From Citrobacter amalonaticus Y19 (GTDB taxonomy: Bacteria; Pseudomonadota; Gammaproteobacteria; Enterobacterales; Enterobacteriaceae), in assembly GCF_000981805.1 (NCBI RefSeq), contig NZ_CP011132.1:4216001-4280000 (forward strand): DNA of 64,000 nt. Reading direction: 5' to 3'. Under the pieces are notes generated by a model. That model worked only from the letters and a program-made list of their open reading frames with translations. It was not told where the DNA came from and searched no databases. Shown in pieces: positions 28,951 to 38,320 of the stretch. Within the stretch, counting starts at the first letter, position 1. Every line of letters starts with the position of its first letter. The position numbers and the translations under genes are program-made.

Positions 28951-29997
28951 ATGAAGATACTGGTGATTGGCCCGTCATGGGTGGGCGACATGATGATGTC
29001 GCAAAGTCTCTATCGCACGCTCAAGGCGCGCTATCCCCAGGCGATAATCGACGTGATGGCACCGGCATGGTGTCGTCCGTTGTTATCGCGGATGCCGGAA
29101 GTCAACGAGGCGATTGCTATGCCGCTCGGTCATGGCGCACTCGAACTCGGCGAACGCCGCAAACTCGGTCACAGCCTGCGTGAAAAACGCTACGACCGGG
29201 CTTATGTACTGCCCAACTCGTTTAAATCCGCTCTGGTTCCTTTTTTTGCTGGTATCCCTCACCGTACGGGCTGGCGCGGCGAAATGCGCTACGGCTTGCT
29301 TAACGACGCGCGCGTACTGGATAAAGACGCCTGGCCCTTAATGGTCGAGCGCTACGTGGCGCTGGCCTACGACAAAGGCGTGATGCGTACGGCAAAAGAT
29401 CTGCCGCAGCCGCTGTTGTGGCCGCAACTGCAGGTGAGCGAAGGTGAGAAATCATTGACCTGTAGCGCGTTTTCGCTTTCTGACGAACGCCCGATGATTG
29501 GCTTTTGCCCCGGTGCAGAGTTCGGTCCGGCAAAACGCTGGCCGCACTACCACTATGCAGAGCTGGCGAAACAGCTCATTGATGAAGGCTATCAGATTGT
29601 GCTGTTTGGCTCGGCGAAAGATCATGAGGCCGGAAACGAAATTCAGGCAACGCTAAGTAACGAACAGCAGGCCTGGTGCCGTAATCTGGCAGGCGAAACA
29701 CAACTGGAACAGGCGGTCATATTGATTGGCGCGTGTAAGGCCGTTGTCACCAACGATTCTGGTCTGATGCACGTCGCTGCAGCGCTGAACCGTCCGCTGG
29801 TCGCGCTGTATGGGCCGAGCAGCCCGGATTTTACCCCTCCGCTGTCACATAAAGCGCGCGTGATTCGCCTGATTACGGGCTACCACAAAGTGCGTAAAGG
29901 TGATGCCGCCGAGGGCTATCATCAGAGCCTGATCGACATTACGCCTGCGCGCGTGCTGGAAGAACTCAACAGTCTGTTACTGCAAGAGGAAGCCTGA
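28951..29997 (+). CDS. waaF: LPS heptosyltransferase II
   Basis: A 348-residue GT9 enzyme that adds the second L,D-heptose to the inner core. The N-terminus MKILVIGPSWVGDMMMSQSL and the C-terminal VTNDSGLMHVAAAL ADP-heptose site are diagnostic. It is 8 bases after hldD and 3 bases before waaC. Confidence 0.97.
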   Translation: MKILVIGPSWVGDMMMSQSLYRTLKARYPQAIIDVMAPAWCRPLLSRMPEVNEAIAMPLGHGALELGERRKLGHSLREKRYDRAYVLPNSFKSALVPFFAGIPHRTGWRGEMRYGLLNDARVLDKDAWPLMVERYVALAYDKGVMRTAKDLPQPLLWPQLQVSEGEKSLTCSAFSLSDERPMIGFCPGAEFGPAKRWPHYHYAELAKQLIDEGYQIVLFGSAKDHEAGNEIQATLSNEQQAWCRNLAGETQLEQAVILIGACKAVVTNDSGLMHVAAALNRPLVALYGPSSPDFTPPLSHKARVIRLITGYHKVRKGDAAEGYHQSLIDITPARVLEELNSLLLQEEA

Positions 29998-30000
29998 CGA

Positions 30001-30963
30001 ATGCGGGTTCTGATCGTCAAAACATCCTCCATGGGCGATGTGCTGCATACGCTGCCCGCGCTCACGGATGCGCAACAGGCCATCCCGGGAATTCAGTTTG
30101 ACTGGGTGGTTGAAGAAGGATTTGCACAGATACCGTCCTGGCATGCCGCCGTGAACCGCGTCATCCCCGTGGCGATTCGCCGCTGGCGTAAAGCCTGGTT
30201 TTCCGCACCCATTAAAGCGGAACGCAAAGCCTTTCGTGACGCCGTACAGGCCGAACGCTATGACGCCATCATCGATGCCCAAGGGCTGGTGAAAAGTGCG
30301 GCGCTGGTCACGCGTCTGGCGCAGGGAACAAAACACGGCATGGACTGGCAAACCGCGCGTGAACCGCTGGCCAGTCTGTTCTATAATCGCCGCCATCACA
30401 TCGCCAGACAGCAGCATGCCGTAGAGCGTACGCGTGAACTGTTTGCAAAAAGCCTGGGCTATCAGCAACCGACGTCGCAAGGCGATTACGCCATCGCGCA
30501 GCATTTCCTTACCTTCGGAAATACGGATGAACAGCCCTATGCGGTATTTTTGCATGCCACTACGCGCGATGATAAGCACTGGCCGGAGTCGAACTGGCGA
30601 GCGTTAATCGGTCTGTTGGCTGACAGTGGGGTAAGCATTAAATTGCCCTGGGGGGCGCCTCATGAAGAAGCACGGGCGAAGAGGTTATCGGAAGGATTCG
30701 CTCACGTTGAGGTATTACCGCGAATGACGCTGGAAGGTGTTGCTCGTGTGCTGGCAGGGGCAAAATTTGTCGTTTCAGTCGATACGGGGTTAAGCCATCT
30801 GACCGCCGCACTCGATCGACCCAATGTCACGTTGTACGGTCCTACCGATCCGGGGCTCATTGGGGGTTATGGGAAGAACCAGGTGGCGTGTCGCGCGCCA
30901 GGAAATCAATTAGCCATGTTAAGTGCTGATTCCGTCCGCGACAAGCTCACATCATTATTATAA
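30001..30963 (+). CDS. waaC: LPS heptosyltransferase I
   Basis: A 320-residue GT9 enzyme that adds the first L,D-heptose to Kdo2-lipid A. Motifs: MRVLIVKTSSMGDVLHTLPAL, catalytic region FDWVVEEGFAQIP, and the sugar-nucleotide motif VDTGLSHLTAAL. Follows waaF by 3 bases. Confidence 0.97.
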   Translation: MRVLIVKTSSMGDVLHTLPALTDAQQAIPGIQFDWVVEEGFAQIPSWHAAVNRVIPVAIRRWRKAWFSAPIKAERKAFRDAVQAERYDAIIDAQGLVKSAALVTRLAQGTKHGMDWQTAREPLASLFYNRRHHIARQQHAVERTRELFAKSLGYQQPTSQGDYAIAQHFLTFGNTDEQPYAVFLHATTRDDKHWPESNWRALIGLLADSGVSIKLPWGAPHEEARAKRLSEGFAHVEVLPRMTLEGVARVLAGAKFVVSVDTGLSHLTAALDRPNVTLYGPTDPGLIGGYGKNQVACRAPGNQLAMLSADSVRDKLTSLL

Positions 30964-30974
30964 AAGGTAAATGA

Positions 30975-32246
30975 ATGCCAACCTTGAGTCTTATAAGTCC
31001 GTGGCGTCGCTACGCCACGAAGACGTCTTCAGCACTGGAAATCACAACCTATTTGCTCTGCACCATCACGCTGATTGTTGCCCTGTTTGATAATACGCTG
31101 AGCATGAAGCTCTATAATGTCACCGCAATACTGGGTCTGTTAGCGCTACTTTTGCGCGGTAAACCGGAAAGCTATTCGGTACAGTACTGGTTGCTGCCGC
31201 TCGCTATTTTTATCATCGGCACGCTGGACGTCGCCTGGTATTCCGCCTTTAAGGTTGATCATTCTCCCTTTCGCGCGACTTACCACAGTTACCTGAATAC
31301 CGCGAAGATCTTTCTTTTTGGCGCTTTTCTTACCCTGCTTGCGTTAACGTCAAGAATTCGCTTTAAGAAAGAATTACCGCTTTATATCCTGTATTCGCTG
31401 TCATTTTTTATCGCGGGATATGCATATTATATAAAAACCACCACCGGTATAATTCGTCTTGATTTCGGCATTGGTTCGGCCACCGGCGCAGCCTACTCTA
31501 TTATGTTTGTCGGGATTGTCAGCGGTATTTCGATTCTCTACAGCCAACGGAAGCACCCAGTATTATTTTTACTGAATGCCATTGCGACATTCTATGCCCT
31601 GGCACTTACCCAGACGCGCTCCACCCTGCTGATCTTCCCGGTAATCTGTGCGCTGTCGTTGGTCGCCGGGTATATCAAGTCGCCCAAGAAACTTTTCTTT
31701 TCAGTGATCGGCTTTTTCATCGCGCTGGTTGTGTTGGTTGCCCTGTTCAGTCAGCCGATTTATAAACGCTACCACGAAGGTGTCTCGGATCTGACGCGCT
31801 ATAGCCAGGGCAATAGCAAGAGTTCTCTGGGCGCGCGACTGGCGATGTATGAAATTGGCTTCGACATCTTTAAAGAGGCTCCGCTTGCGGCAAGGTCAGC
31901 CGATACACGGGCCCAGCGGATGAAAGAACTCGCAAGTGAAAACAAATACCTGCAAGGCGCACTGGAGTTTTCGAATGTCCACTTACACAACGAGTTTATC
32001 GAAGCTGCTTCCCTGAAAGGGATCGCCGGGGTACTGTCGACGCTATTATTCTATGTCGCGCTGTTCTTTACGGTCTATTACCACCGTTCGCTGGGACTCT
32101 TTGCATTAACGTTAGCGATCATCGGAACGGGGCTCAGTGATGTTATTCTCTGGTCGCGTAGCGTACCCATCATCATCATAACCGCGATCGTTCTGATGCT
32201 CTTCCTCAAGAAGAACAGATTACACGACGAGATTGCGCCACAATAA
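30975..32246 (+). CDS. waaL: O-antigen ligase WaaL
   Basis: A 423-residue polytopic inner-membrane protein with about 11-12 hydrophobic segments and a large periplasmic loop near residues 275-345 that contains the Wzy_C-type motif VHLHNEFIEAASLKG. It joins undecaprenyl-linked O antigen to the finished core. WaaL sequences vary with core type. Last gene of the rightward unit; converges on waaU. Confidence 0.92.
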   Translation: MPTLSLISPWRRYATKTSSALEITTYLLCTITLIVALFDNTLSMKLYNVTAILGLLALLLRGKPESYSVQYWLLPLAIFIIGTLDVAWYSAFKVDHSPFRATYHSYLNTAKIFLFGAFLTLLALTSRIRFKKELPLYILYSLSFFIAGYAYYIKTTTGIIRLDFGIGSATGAAYSIMFVGIVSGISILYSQRKHPVLFLLNAIATFYALALTQTRSTLLIFPVICALSLVAGYIKSPKKLFFSVIGFFIALVVLVALFSQPIYKRYHEGVSDLTRYSQGNSKSSLGARLAMYEIGFDIFKEAPLAARSADTRAQRMKELASENKYLQGALEFSNVHLHNEFIEAASLKGIAGVLSTLLFYVALFFTVYYHRSLGLFALTLAIIGTGLSDVILWSRSVPIIIITAIVLMLFLKKNRLHDEIAPQ

Positions 32247-32252
32247 GCTGAC

Positions 32253-32285
32253 CGTCAGAAGTGGGCAACACCCTCACTTCTGACG
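32253..32285. terminator. Shared terminator between waaL and waaU
   Basis: CGTCAGAAGTG (32253-32263) pairs with CACTTCTGACG (32275-32285), with TTTT just after on the plus strand. The hairpin includes the waaU stop codon, so it likely ends waaL transcripts and perhaps the long leftward waa message. Confidence 0.8.
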
Positions 32286-33350
32286 TTTTGACAACAAATC
32301 CTCGACCGATTCAGCCAGAACGTCCAGGCTTATATCCTTCACCGTATATGTCGGAGAGACCACCTGTAACGCATTGCAGTTGTTCGGTGCCCAGATAAGA
32401 TGCGAGGGGTAGGTCGTTTGTCGCGCATTCGGATAAAGTGCGAGCGTGGGGATTTCATATGCCGATGCAATATGGACCAGTGCGGTGTCTACTGAGATCA
32501 CGTACTGACTGAATTTTGTCAGTGCGACGGTATAAATGAATTCCTTAAAGGGAAGTGATTCAATACCCGACAGCGGAATAGACCGAATGTCTTCGGCTAA
32601 ACCAGTAAAGATAATCCTGTATTCCGGGTAATGCTCACAGAGATGCGAATAAATCGAACTAATCTGTTCATCGGATAATCGACAGATTTTTTTTGCGCCT
32701 AGCGCATTGATAATAATTATTTTTGAGTCGCCGACAAAGTTCAGAACCTCTTTTTCAACCGACTCCGGCAACGGTAAATCATAACTCACATCAAATTCAT
32801 TACGTTCATCGCCATAAAAATGCCGCAGTATCTCATTTGCCCGCGTACACATATGCGCCGTTAACATCTCATCATGCGGATGGTAGACGGTGTAGTAACG
32901 TTTATACCACTTGTCAAAACCCAGGATATGCGAGTGTCTGACACCAGACAACAACACGCTATGACTAAAGGAGGGCATGGTTTCAAAAGGGTCAAGTACG
33001 ATGTCGAAGGACTCGCCGGAAAGTTGTTTTCGTAATGCCAGGACATCACTGATAGCATTTGATTTTTTAATATAAAATTGGTGTATTTTGCTATTACCAG
33101 AGAGAAATGCTTTTCCCGTTGCCGTGGTTAAAATTGACAGTTTGACGCCACGATTAGACAGTTCACGATACAGCGAGCTCAAAACAATTAAATCACCTAA
33201 CTTGTTGTTATCATGGATCAGCAAGCAGGTCTGAATATTTTCTGCATTAATTTTTTTATTCTTTTTCCGGGAGAAGAAAAAAGACAAAAAATTAATCTTA
33301 ATTTTATTAATGCAGTATCTTTTTTTCTTATGGAAAGCACCTAAACCCAT
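32274..33350 (-). CDS. waaU: LPS outer-core heptosyltransferase IV WaaU
   Basis: A 358-residue GT9 protein closely resembling E. coli K-12 WaaU (also called RfaK), the enzyme adding the terminal heptose of the K-12 outer core. Features include HKKKRYCINKIKINFLSFFF near the N-terminus, LIHDNNKLGDLIVLSS and the C-terminal SVDTALVHIASAY donor-binding motif. Start taken as MGLGAFHKKK at 33350. It is the last gene of the waaQ operon and AT-rich, like the other outer-core genes here. Confidence 0.88.
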   Translation of the reverse strand: MGLGAFHKKKRYCINKIKINFLSFFFSRKKNKKINAENIQTCLLIHDNNKLGDLIVLSSLYRELSNRGVKLSILTTATGKAFLSGNSKIHQFYIKKSNAISDVLALRKQLSGESFDIVLDPFETMPSFSHSVLLSGVRHSHILGFDKWYKRYYTVYHPHDEMLTAHMCTRANEILRHFYGDERNEFDVSYDLPLPESVEKEVLNFVGDSKIIIINALGAKKICRLSDEQISSIYSHLCEHYPEYRIIFTGLAEDIRSIPLSGIESLPFKEFIYTVALTKFSQYVISVDTALVHIASAYEIPTLALYPNARQTTYPSHLIWAPNNCNALQVVSPTYTVKDISLDVLAESVEDLLSKRQK

Positions 33351-33386
33351 GCGAGTTACCACACTACAATAAAAAAGACGTTAACA

Positions 33387-34241
33387 CTAACTTACATAAG
33401 AATCGGCACGATCGTGGAGATCATGCGCGTTGTTCATAATGCGCGGTTTGGATGACAAGGTTGCGACATCCTTTGCCTTGATATAAGGAATAATATCGTA
33501 GCTAATTGCGGTATCGTCAGACAAATTGTAGATCCTAAAGTCGTCAACATTCTCACACATAAACTGGAAAAACGGCAGGATTTTGACTAAATCCTTGCTC
33601 AATTCAGAAGGCATGGGGTTACGACTCTCATCATAAAAACGCGCGCAGCTCCCTGTGATATCTAACCCGGAGCAGATCGTGTTGTCATAACCTAATGAGT
33701 ACGCAATCTGCATCGCCGTATACGCCACGGTATGGCATGAACAGTAACCTAAGCTGATATCCTTACTAAATCCAACCAGTCTTTTACGTTTAGAAACGGG
33801 CACGCGAATCAATAATTTTTTGTTCCATTTTGAAAGCATTTCCAGTTTCAGCTTCTTGAACAAACCGCCCTTTTCACGCTTATAAAATGCACGCAAAATA
33901 AAACAATGAGCACGCATATATTTCTTATCATCTTCCGTAGCAGCTTCATAAACATCCATGTTAACAACAGTGAATTTACTCGCCCGACTGAATTGATAAA
34001 AATCATGACGTCTTTGTAGCAAAAAACGTGCATCTGTTAAAACATAAATAAAGGGAGTAATACTATTACTGAGCAAGTATTCCGCAGCACCGTTAACGGT
34101 AATGACATCATTGTTCTGCAAAAGAGAAAGCGGAGTCCCTCGGGAAGTAGGTCCCGATAAGAAAATGATCACGTTATCAGATGTTCTGCTGGCAATTAGT
34201 TGCTGAACACCTGCTCGAGTTATAAACTTAACATTACTCAT
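33387..34241 (-). CDS. waaZ: LPS core protein WaaZ (KdoIII transferase)
   Basis: A 284-residue protein matching WaaZ, needed for addition of a third Kdo in a subset of core glycoforms. Shared segments include VIIFLSGPTS, VNGAAEYLLS, FSKDISLGYCSCHT and SYDIIPYIK, ending DSYVS. There is a 171-base gap (34242-34412) to waaY upstream, with no gene in it. Confidence 0.88.
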   Translation of the reverse strand: MSNVKFITRAGVQQLIASRTSDNVIIFLSGPTSRGTPLSLLQNNDVITVNGAAEYLLSNSITPFIYVLTDARFLLQRRHDFYQFSRASKFTVVNMDVYEAATEDDKKYMRAHCFILRAFYKREKGGLFKKLKLEMLSKWNKKLLIRVPVSKRKRLVGFSKDISLGYCSCHTVAYTAMQIAYSLGYDNTICSGLDITGSCARFYDESRNPMPSELSKDLVKILPFFQFMCENVDDFRIYNLSDDTAISYDIIPYIKAKDVATLSSKPRIMNNAHDLHDRADSYVS

Positions 34242-34412
34242 ATGAAACCTGTAGGTTTGTCATGCAACTTAAATCACGATGAATCTTTAAGGAAAGCGTT
34301 CATGGTTTATCTTTAGCGAGGATGAACAAAGTAGGGTGAACAGACTTGCTCACAAAATATACAAATCCATTTTTGCATTTAGAACAACCAAATGCAATAT
34401 TCACAATGAAAC

Positions 34413-35111
34413 TTAGCGCACACTTTTACCTTTCAGACGACGCAGGAAATTTCGCCACTTTTTCTTATAAATCAGGAGATAAAAACCTAAGTCTTTTCTA
34501 TTATTTTCAATACCATAGTGGCGTTCTAAATCAATACGATCTTTCGCCATTCTCTGTCTGGAAGGTCTTTTTCCGGACAGATCGATTATTCTTATCTCAT
34601 CACCTTGTAATATGAAGTTACCTTTATGCGGGTCACCTGAAACCATACCATGCTGATGTAATCCTTGAATGGACTTTTTTATCTTCTCTTTCACATCAGA
34701 AGAAATGACAGGCAAGTCAACCAGCTCAACACCCTCGATATACTCAATAATCATGATGTAAGTATGCACATAACGCAGGGTCTTCACTTCGGCAAGCAGA
34801 TAAAAATCATTTAACGCGTCAAAACCTTCCTGTCGAACGCGGTCGGTCTGATAAAAAAGCTTTTCGTAGTAGTCCCCTTTGACCAGTGACTTAAAAAATC
34901 TCTCCGTATTTTTTACTTTAGGGTGGAAGACTTTCAGGATATATTTTCCATGGTCAGTATCGATTAACACGACCTTAGTATCCTCAATACTACGAAAGAC
35001 CTTTAGTACTTTAAGATTATGTGTTAAAAAATCATTGAAAATATCAATGTATTTTTCACCATCTTGTTTTACGAATACCGTATAGTTTTTAATTTTTGTT
35101 TCAATGATCAT
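34413..35111 (-). CDS. waaY: LPS core heptose II kinase WaaY
   Basis: A 232-residue kinase-fold protein that phosphorylates heptose II of the inner core. The kinase-like features are a YILKVFHPK lysine strand, the catalytic loop HGMVSGDPHKGNFIL and IIDLSGKRPS with metal-binding Asp. Length equals E. coli WaaY. 13 bases after waaJ. Confidence 0.93.
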   Translation of the reverse strand: MIIETKIKNYTVFVKQDGEKYIDIFNDFLTHNLKVLKVFRSIEDTKVVLIDTDHGKYILKVFHPKVKNTERFFKSLVKGDYYEKLFYQTDRVRQEGFDALNDFYLLAEVKTLRYVHTYIMIIEYIEGVELVDLPVISSDVKEKIKKSIQGLHQHGMVSGDPHKGNFILQGDEIRIIDLSGKRPSRQRMAKDRIDLERHYGIENNRKDLGFYLLIYKKKWRNFLRRLKGKSVR

Positions 35112-35124
35112 AATTATAAAGTTA

Positions 35125-36141
35125 TCATTTTGCTAAAATTTTACGATAGAGGTACGCTACACCCGCAATCACTCCCCGTAGATAATGTTTTTGAACCAAA
35201 AGATGTTTATATCTTTTTTTATACTCAACCATTGTTCGGGCGTCCTTGGCAGGAACATCTTTCCACGGTGATTTAATAAAGGCATTGGTATAATAAATTA
35301 CGGAAGGATAGTTTGCCCAGGCATGCCAGGGTTTTGTCGCCCCCGTAAAGTGAATCAACTTTGTATCAGCATGGATCGTATTTAAATACTTTTCATGCGT
35401 TTTATCACTTAACTCACTTTTAATGGTGTAAATCGTATTATATTCGCGAGGTAAAAAATAAACTTTATCACGCAGTAATATATTCAGGACATCCTGATCG
35501 GGATATTTAAAAAATGTTGCACTCCCATCTTCACCCGTTAACAGGGATAATGCCCTTTCAGTCAATCGATTCTCAGCCCATTGCTGGAGGTTTACCAAAA
35601 CAACACCGGAGTTAAAATATTGTCCCTGAAGATGAAAAGAAGGGAGTCTTTCATTTACTCTGGACTGAATGGAGTCAACGTCTTTTACTACAGCGGCGAC
35701 ATGATCATTAAGGTCAAGGGACAGAAGATAATCGAGAGGACCTTTGCAGATGACATCTGCATCAAGATACAGCAATTTATCCAGTTTCTGATGCAGATAA
35801 TCAAAAGCGAAAAGTCGAAAGTACATGGCTCTCGACCAGACCTGTGTTTTCGGCAAAACCTCAAGACATTTGACGTTGATAAGATATAATGAAATCTTAA
35901 TCTTATATTCTTGTGCCAGTACTTCAATCTTATCAACGAAATTTTTTGTATATTTATCACAGATGATATGAAAATCAACATTAATATCATTATGAATTAA
36001 CACCGAGGTAATAGACACCCCGACGCCATCAAGATAGTTCTCATCGATTCCATAAGAGATATGTAATGTTTTACCATTCTGATCATAGCGCTCATCAAAA
36101 ACTTTATATTCTGCTATCTCTATTTCAGGAAAGGAGTCCAC
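35125..36141 (-). CDS. waaJ: LPS outer-core alpha-glucosyltransferase WaaJ
   Basis: A 338-residue GT8 retaining glycosyltransferase with the metal/nucleotide motif YLDADVICKG near residue 130 and C-terminal FTGATKPWHAW. In K-12 and Salmonella WaaJ/WaaR adds a glucose to the outer-core backbone. It is a clear paralogue of the next gene upstream (waaI/waaO). Confidence 0.88.
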   Translation of the reverse strand: MDSFPEIEIAEYKVFDERYDQNGKTLHISYGIDENYLDGVGVSITSVLIHNDINVDFHIICDKYTKNFVDKIEVLAQEYKIKISLYLINVKCLEVLPKTQVWSRAMYFRLFAFDYLHQKLDKLLYLDADVICKGPLDYLLSLDLNDHVAAVVKDVDSIQSRVNERLPSFHLQGQYFNSGVVLVNLQQWAENRLTERALSLLTGEDGSATFFKYPDQDVLNILLRDKVYFLPREYNTIYTIKSELSDKTHEKYLNTIHADTKLIHFTGATKPWHAWANYPSVIYYTNAFIKSPWKDVPAKDARTMVEYKKRYKHLLVQKHYLRGVIAGVAYLYRKILAK

Positions 36142-36161
36142 TGCGTCACCTATAATTATTT

Positions 36162-37184
36162 TTATTTAACAATCTTGCTTTTAAAGTAAAGTGCATAATC
36201 AATCAGACCAGCGAAGTACTGATTCTGATTAAACATATGCTTTGCTGCATAACGTAACTGATGACTGTTTTTAGGTTTCAGCAATTCAACATCACACCAG
36301 GGTGATAATTTTTTCGCATTCAAAAAGCTCTGCGCAATGGGGTAGTTGCCCCATTGATGCCAGGGCTTAGTCGGACCAATATAATGAATGAACACCGTGT
36401 TTTCATCCACGGGATTGACCACATCACGCTTTAACTCGTAATTGATGCTGAACTGGGTGTTAAACTTTTTGCCGATAAAACGCGCCTTGCCAACCAGTAA
36501 CATGTTCAGCACATCCTGATCCAGGTGAGTGATGCGCTGTACCACATCCGGATCGCGTAACATCTCAATAGCCTTGCGGGAAATATCCTCAGCGGTCCAG
36601 ACGGGGAGGTTAATCAACAAAAAACCCGCATTAAAGTAACCAGAAATCAGTCCCGGCGTTGCCAGACTGACTGAGCGCTTAGTCCACCACTCTGACTCGC
36701 CCTCCGCAACCACAGCCGCAATTTCATGTTCAGAAAACTGGAGGTCAATCAACTCCTGTACACTTCCCTGGCAGGCAATATCCGCATCCAGATACAGCAC
36801 TTTATCCATTTTTTCCGCGAAGTGGTCAGCGATAATAAATCGGAAGTACGTTGCGTAAGACCAGTTTTTGGTACTCGGTAACGATTTCAACTGCTCACAG
36901 TCAACGAGATACACAACAATTTGGCTGGAGTATTGCTTTGCAAGCGCATTAAATCGCGCCTGTTCTTCATTGCTAAATGAATCGGTAAATACATGAAAAG
37001 CAAACGGGGTTTTAGGGTTGGCAATCAGTATCGACGCAATGGATACACCGCAACCGAATAGGAAATTTTTGTCTATACCATAGGCAATATTAAACGTCTT
37101 ATCATCACTATGTCCTGCATAGTTATAATCTAAAGTCTGCTGAATGACTTTTTCTTCAAAATACGTTTGAGTCATAGTGATCAC
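36162..37184 (-). CDS. waaI: LPS outer-core GT8 glycosyltransferase WaaI/WaaO
   Basis: A 340-residue GT8 enzyme with YLDADIACQG near residue 130 and the IHYIGPTKPWHQW signature. In Salmonella the orthologue (WaaI) adds galactose to GlcI; in E. coli K-12 the orthologue (WaaO) adds glucose. Sequence alone does not decide the sugar. Overlaps the waaB stop by 4 bases. Confidence 0.88.
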   Translation of the reverse strand: MITMTQTYFEEKVIQQTLDYNYAGHSDDKTFNIAYGIDKNFLFGCGVSIASILIANPKTPFAFHVFTDSFSNEEQARFNALAKQYSSQIVVYLVDCEQLKSLPSTKNWSYATYFRFIIADHFAEKMDKVLYLDADIACQGSVQELIDLQFSEHEIAAVVAEGESEWWTKRSVSLATPGLISGYFNAGFLLINLPVWTAEDISRKAIEMLRDPDVVQRITHLDQDVLNMLLVGKARFIGKKFNTQFSINYELKRDVVNPVDENTVFIHYIGPTKPWHQWGNYPIAQSFLNAKKLSPWCDVELLKPKNSHQLRYAAKHMFNQNQYFAGLIDYALYFKSKIVK

Positions 37185-38287
37185 TTATTGATTTTGGAAA
37201 ATATTGCACTTCTTAAATTTTGAAAATAGACTTCATTATAGAAGTTGTCTATCGTGGCGGGAATCAGATTGTTATCATACTTTACTTGACCAGAAAGGAT
37301 TTGGTTAAGCAGTCGGATAAACTGGTTGAGATCCTTTGGTGGATACAAATCACCATTAATACCGGGTTTAATCATATCCCTGGGGCCGGACATACAGTCT
37401 GAACTGATGCACGGGATACCATACGACATGGCCTCCAGCAGGGTCATCGGAAAGCCTTCGAATGACGATGTCAGCAACAGTGCCGTGACGTTCTTTATCT
37501 TGTTTTGCACAACATCCCAGGGAGAGACCTGCCAGCCATGCCAGGTAATACAATTGTCAATCCCCAGTTCTAGCCCATAGGCCTGGCATTTTTCAAAATC
37601 AGAACCATCACCAATGACATGCAACCGCCACTCACCTTCCACATGAGATAACCCATCCAGCAGATCCTTAATTCTTTTTTGTCCTTCAAACTTCATCCTT
37701 CCGACATACAGAAAGACGGCAGGCTGGCCCTCTTCTGGTTGCGGAATAATCTCTGATTTCCTGGAGACGGGATTATAAACAACCGTAATATTTTTTTGGC
37801 CAATACCGCGCGCGATCATTTGTTGTTTGATACCACTGCTGATTGCCAGATGATAATCAGCCCAGCTAACACAGTCAGCGTGTTTTTTATGATCCAGCGA
37901 AAAATGCGGCCAGGAGAATATCGTGAAATCCAGACCTGATTTCTTCCGCGCTTTGCTGGCGAACAGGCAAGACAACACATCAATACAGATCACCACATCG
38001 GGTTCTGTTTTCTTTAACCAATGGCTAAATGTATGGATATGCTTTGCCCGACGTAAGAACCCCAGACGGATTGTAGAGAACGAACACGAGTAGTTAATCC
38101 CGCTTAACCATGCCTTATCCATTTTGTCATGTCGGCAAAAGAAAAACATTTCACACTGGATTTCAGAATGTTCGGCCTGAAAGTTATTGATAACATCCCG
38201 GATGACCGTTTCCATTCCGCCAAAACCGGAAACAGCCTCACCAACAAATGCAATTTTTAACGTGGGACGAACCTGCATTTCATTCAT
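37181..38287 (-). CDS. waaB: LPS galactosyltransferase WaaB
   Basis: A 368-residue GT4 enzyme matching WaaB, which adds a 1,6-linked galactose branch to GlcI of the outer core. The N-terminal loop EAVSGFGGMETVIRDV and the donor-site segment SSFEGFPMTLLEAMSYGIPC (EX7E) are present. A second start, 9 bases in (MQVRPTLK), is possible. It overlaps waaI by 4 bases. Confidence 0.87.
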   Translation of the reverse strand: MNEMQVRPTLKIAFVGEAVSGFGGMETVIRDVINNFQAEHSEIQCEMFFFCRHDKMDKAWLSGINYSCSFSTIRLGFLRRAKHIHTFSHWLKKTEPDVVICIDVLSCLFASKARKKSGLDFTIFSWPHFSLDHKKHADCVSWADYHLAISSGIKQQMIARGIGQKNITVVYNPVSRKSEIIPQPEEGQPAVFLYVGRMKFEGQKRIKDLLDGLSHVEGEWRLHVIGDGSDFEKCQAYGLELGIDNCITWHGWQVSPWDVVQNKIKNVTALLLTSSFEGFPMTLLEAMSYGIPCISSDCMSGPRDMIKPGINGDLYPPKDLNQFIRLLNQILSGQVKYDNNLIPATIDNFYNEVYFQNLRSAIFSKINK

Positions 38288-38320
38288 ATATGATCACAGT
38301 CTCTCTTTTTGCCATCACAG

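Noticed and set aside
34242..34412. A missing small gene between waaZ and waaY
   Set aside because: The gap has open frames only on the opposite strand, without ribosome site or recognisable product; it appears to be untranslated AT-rich leader.
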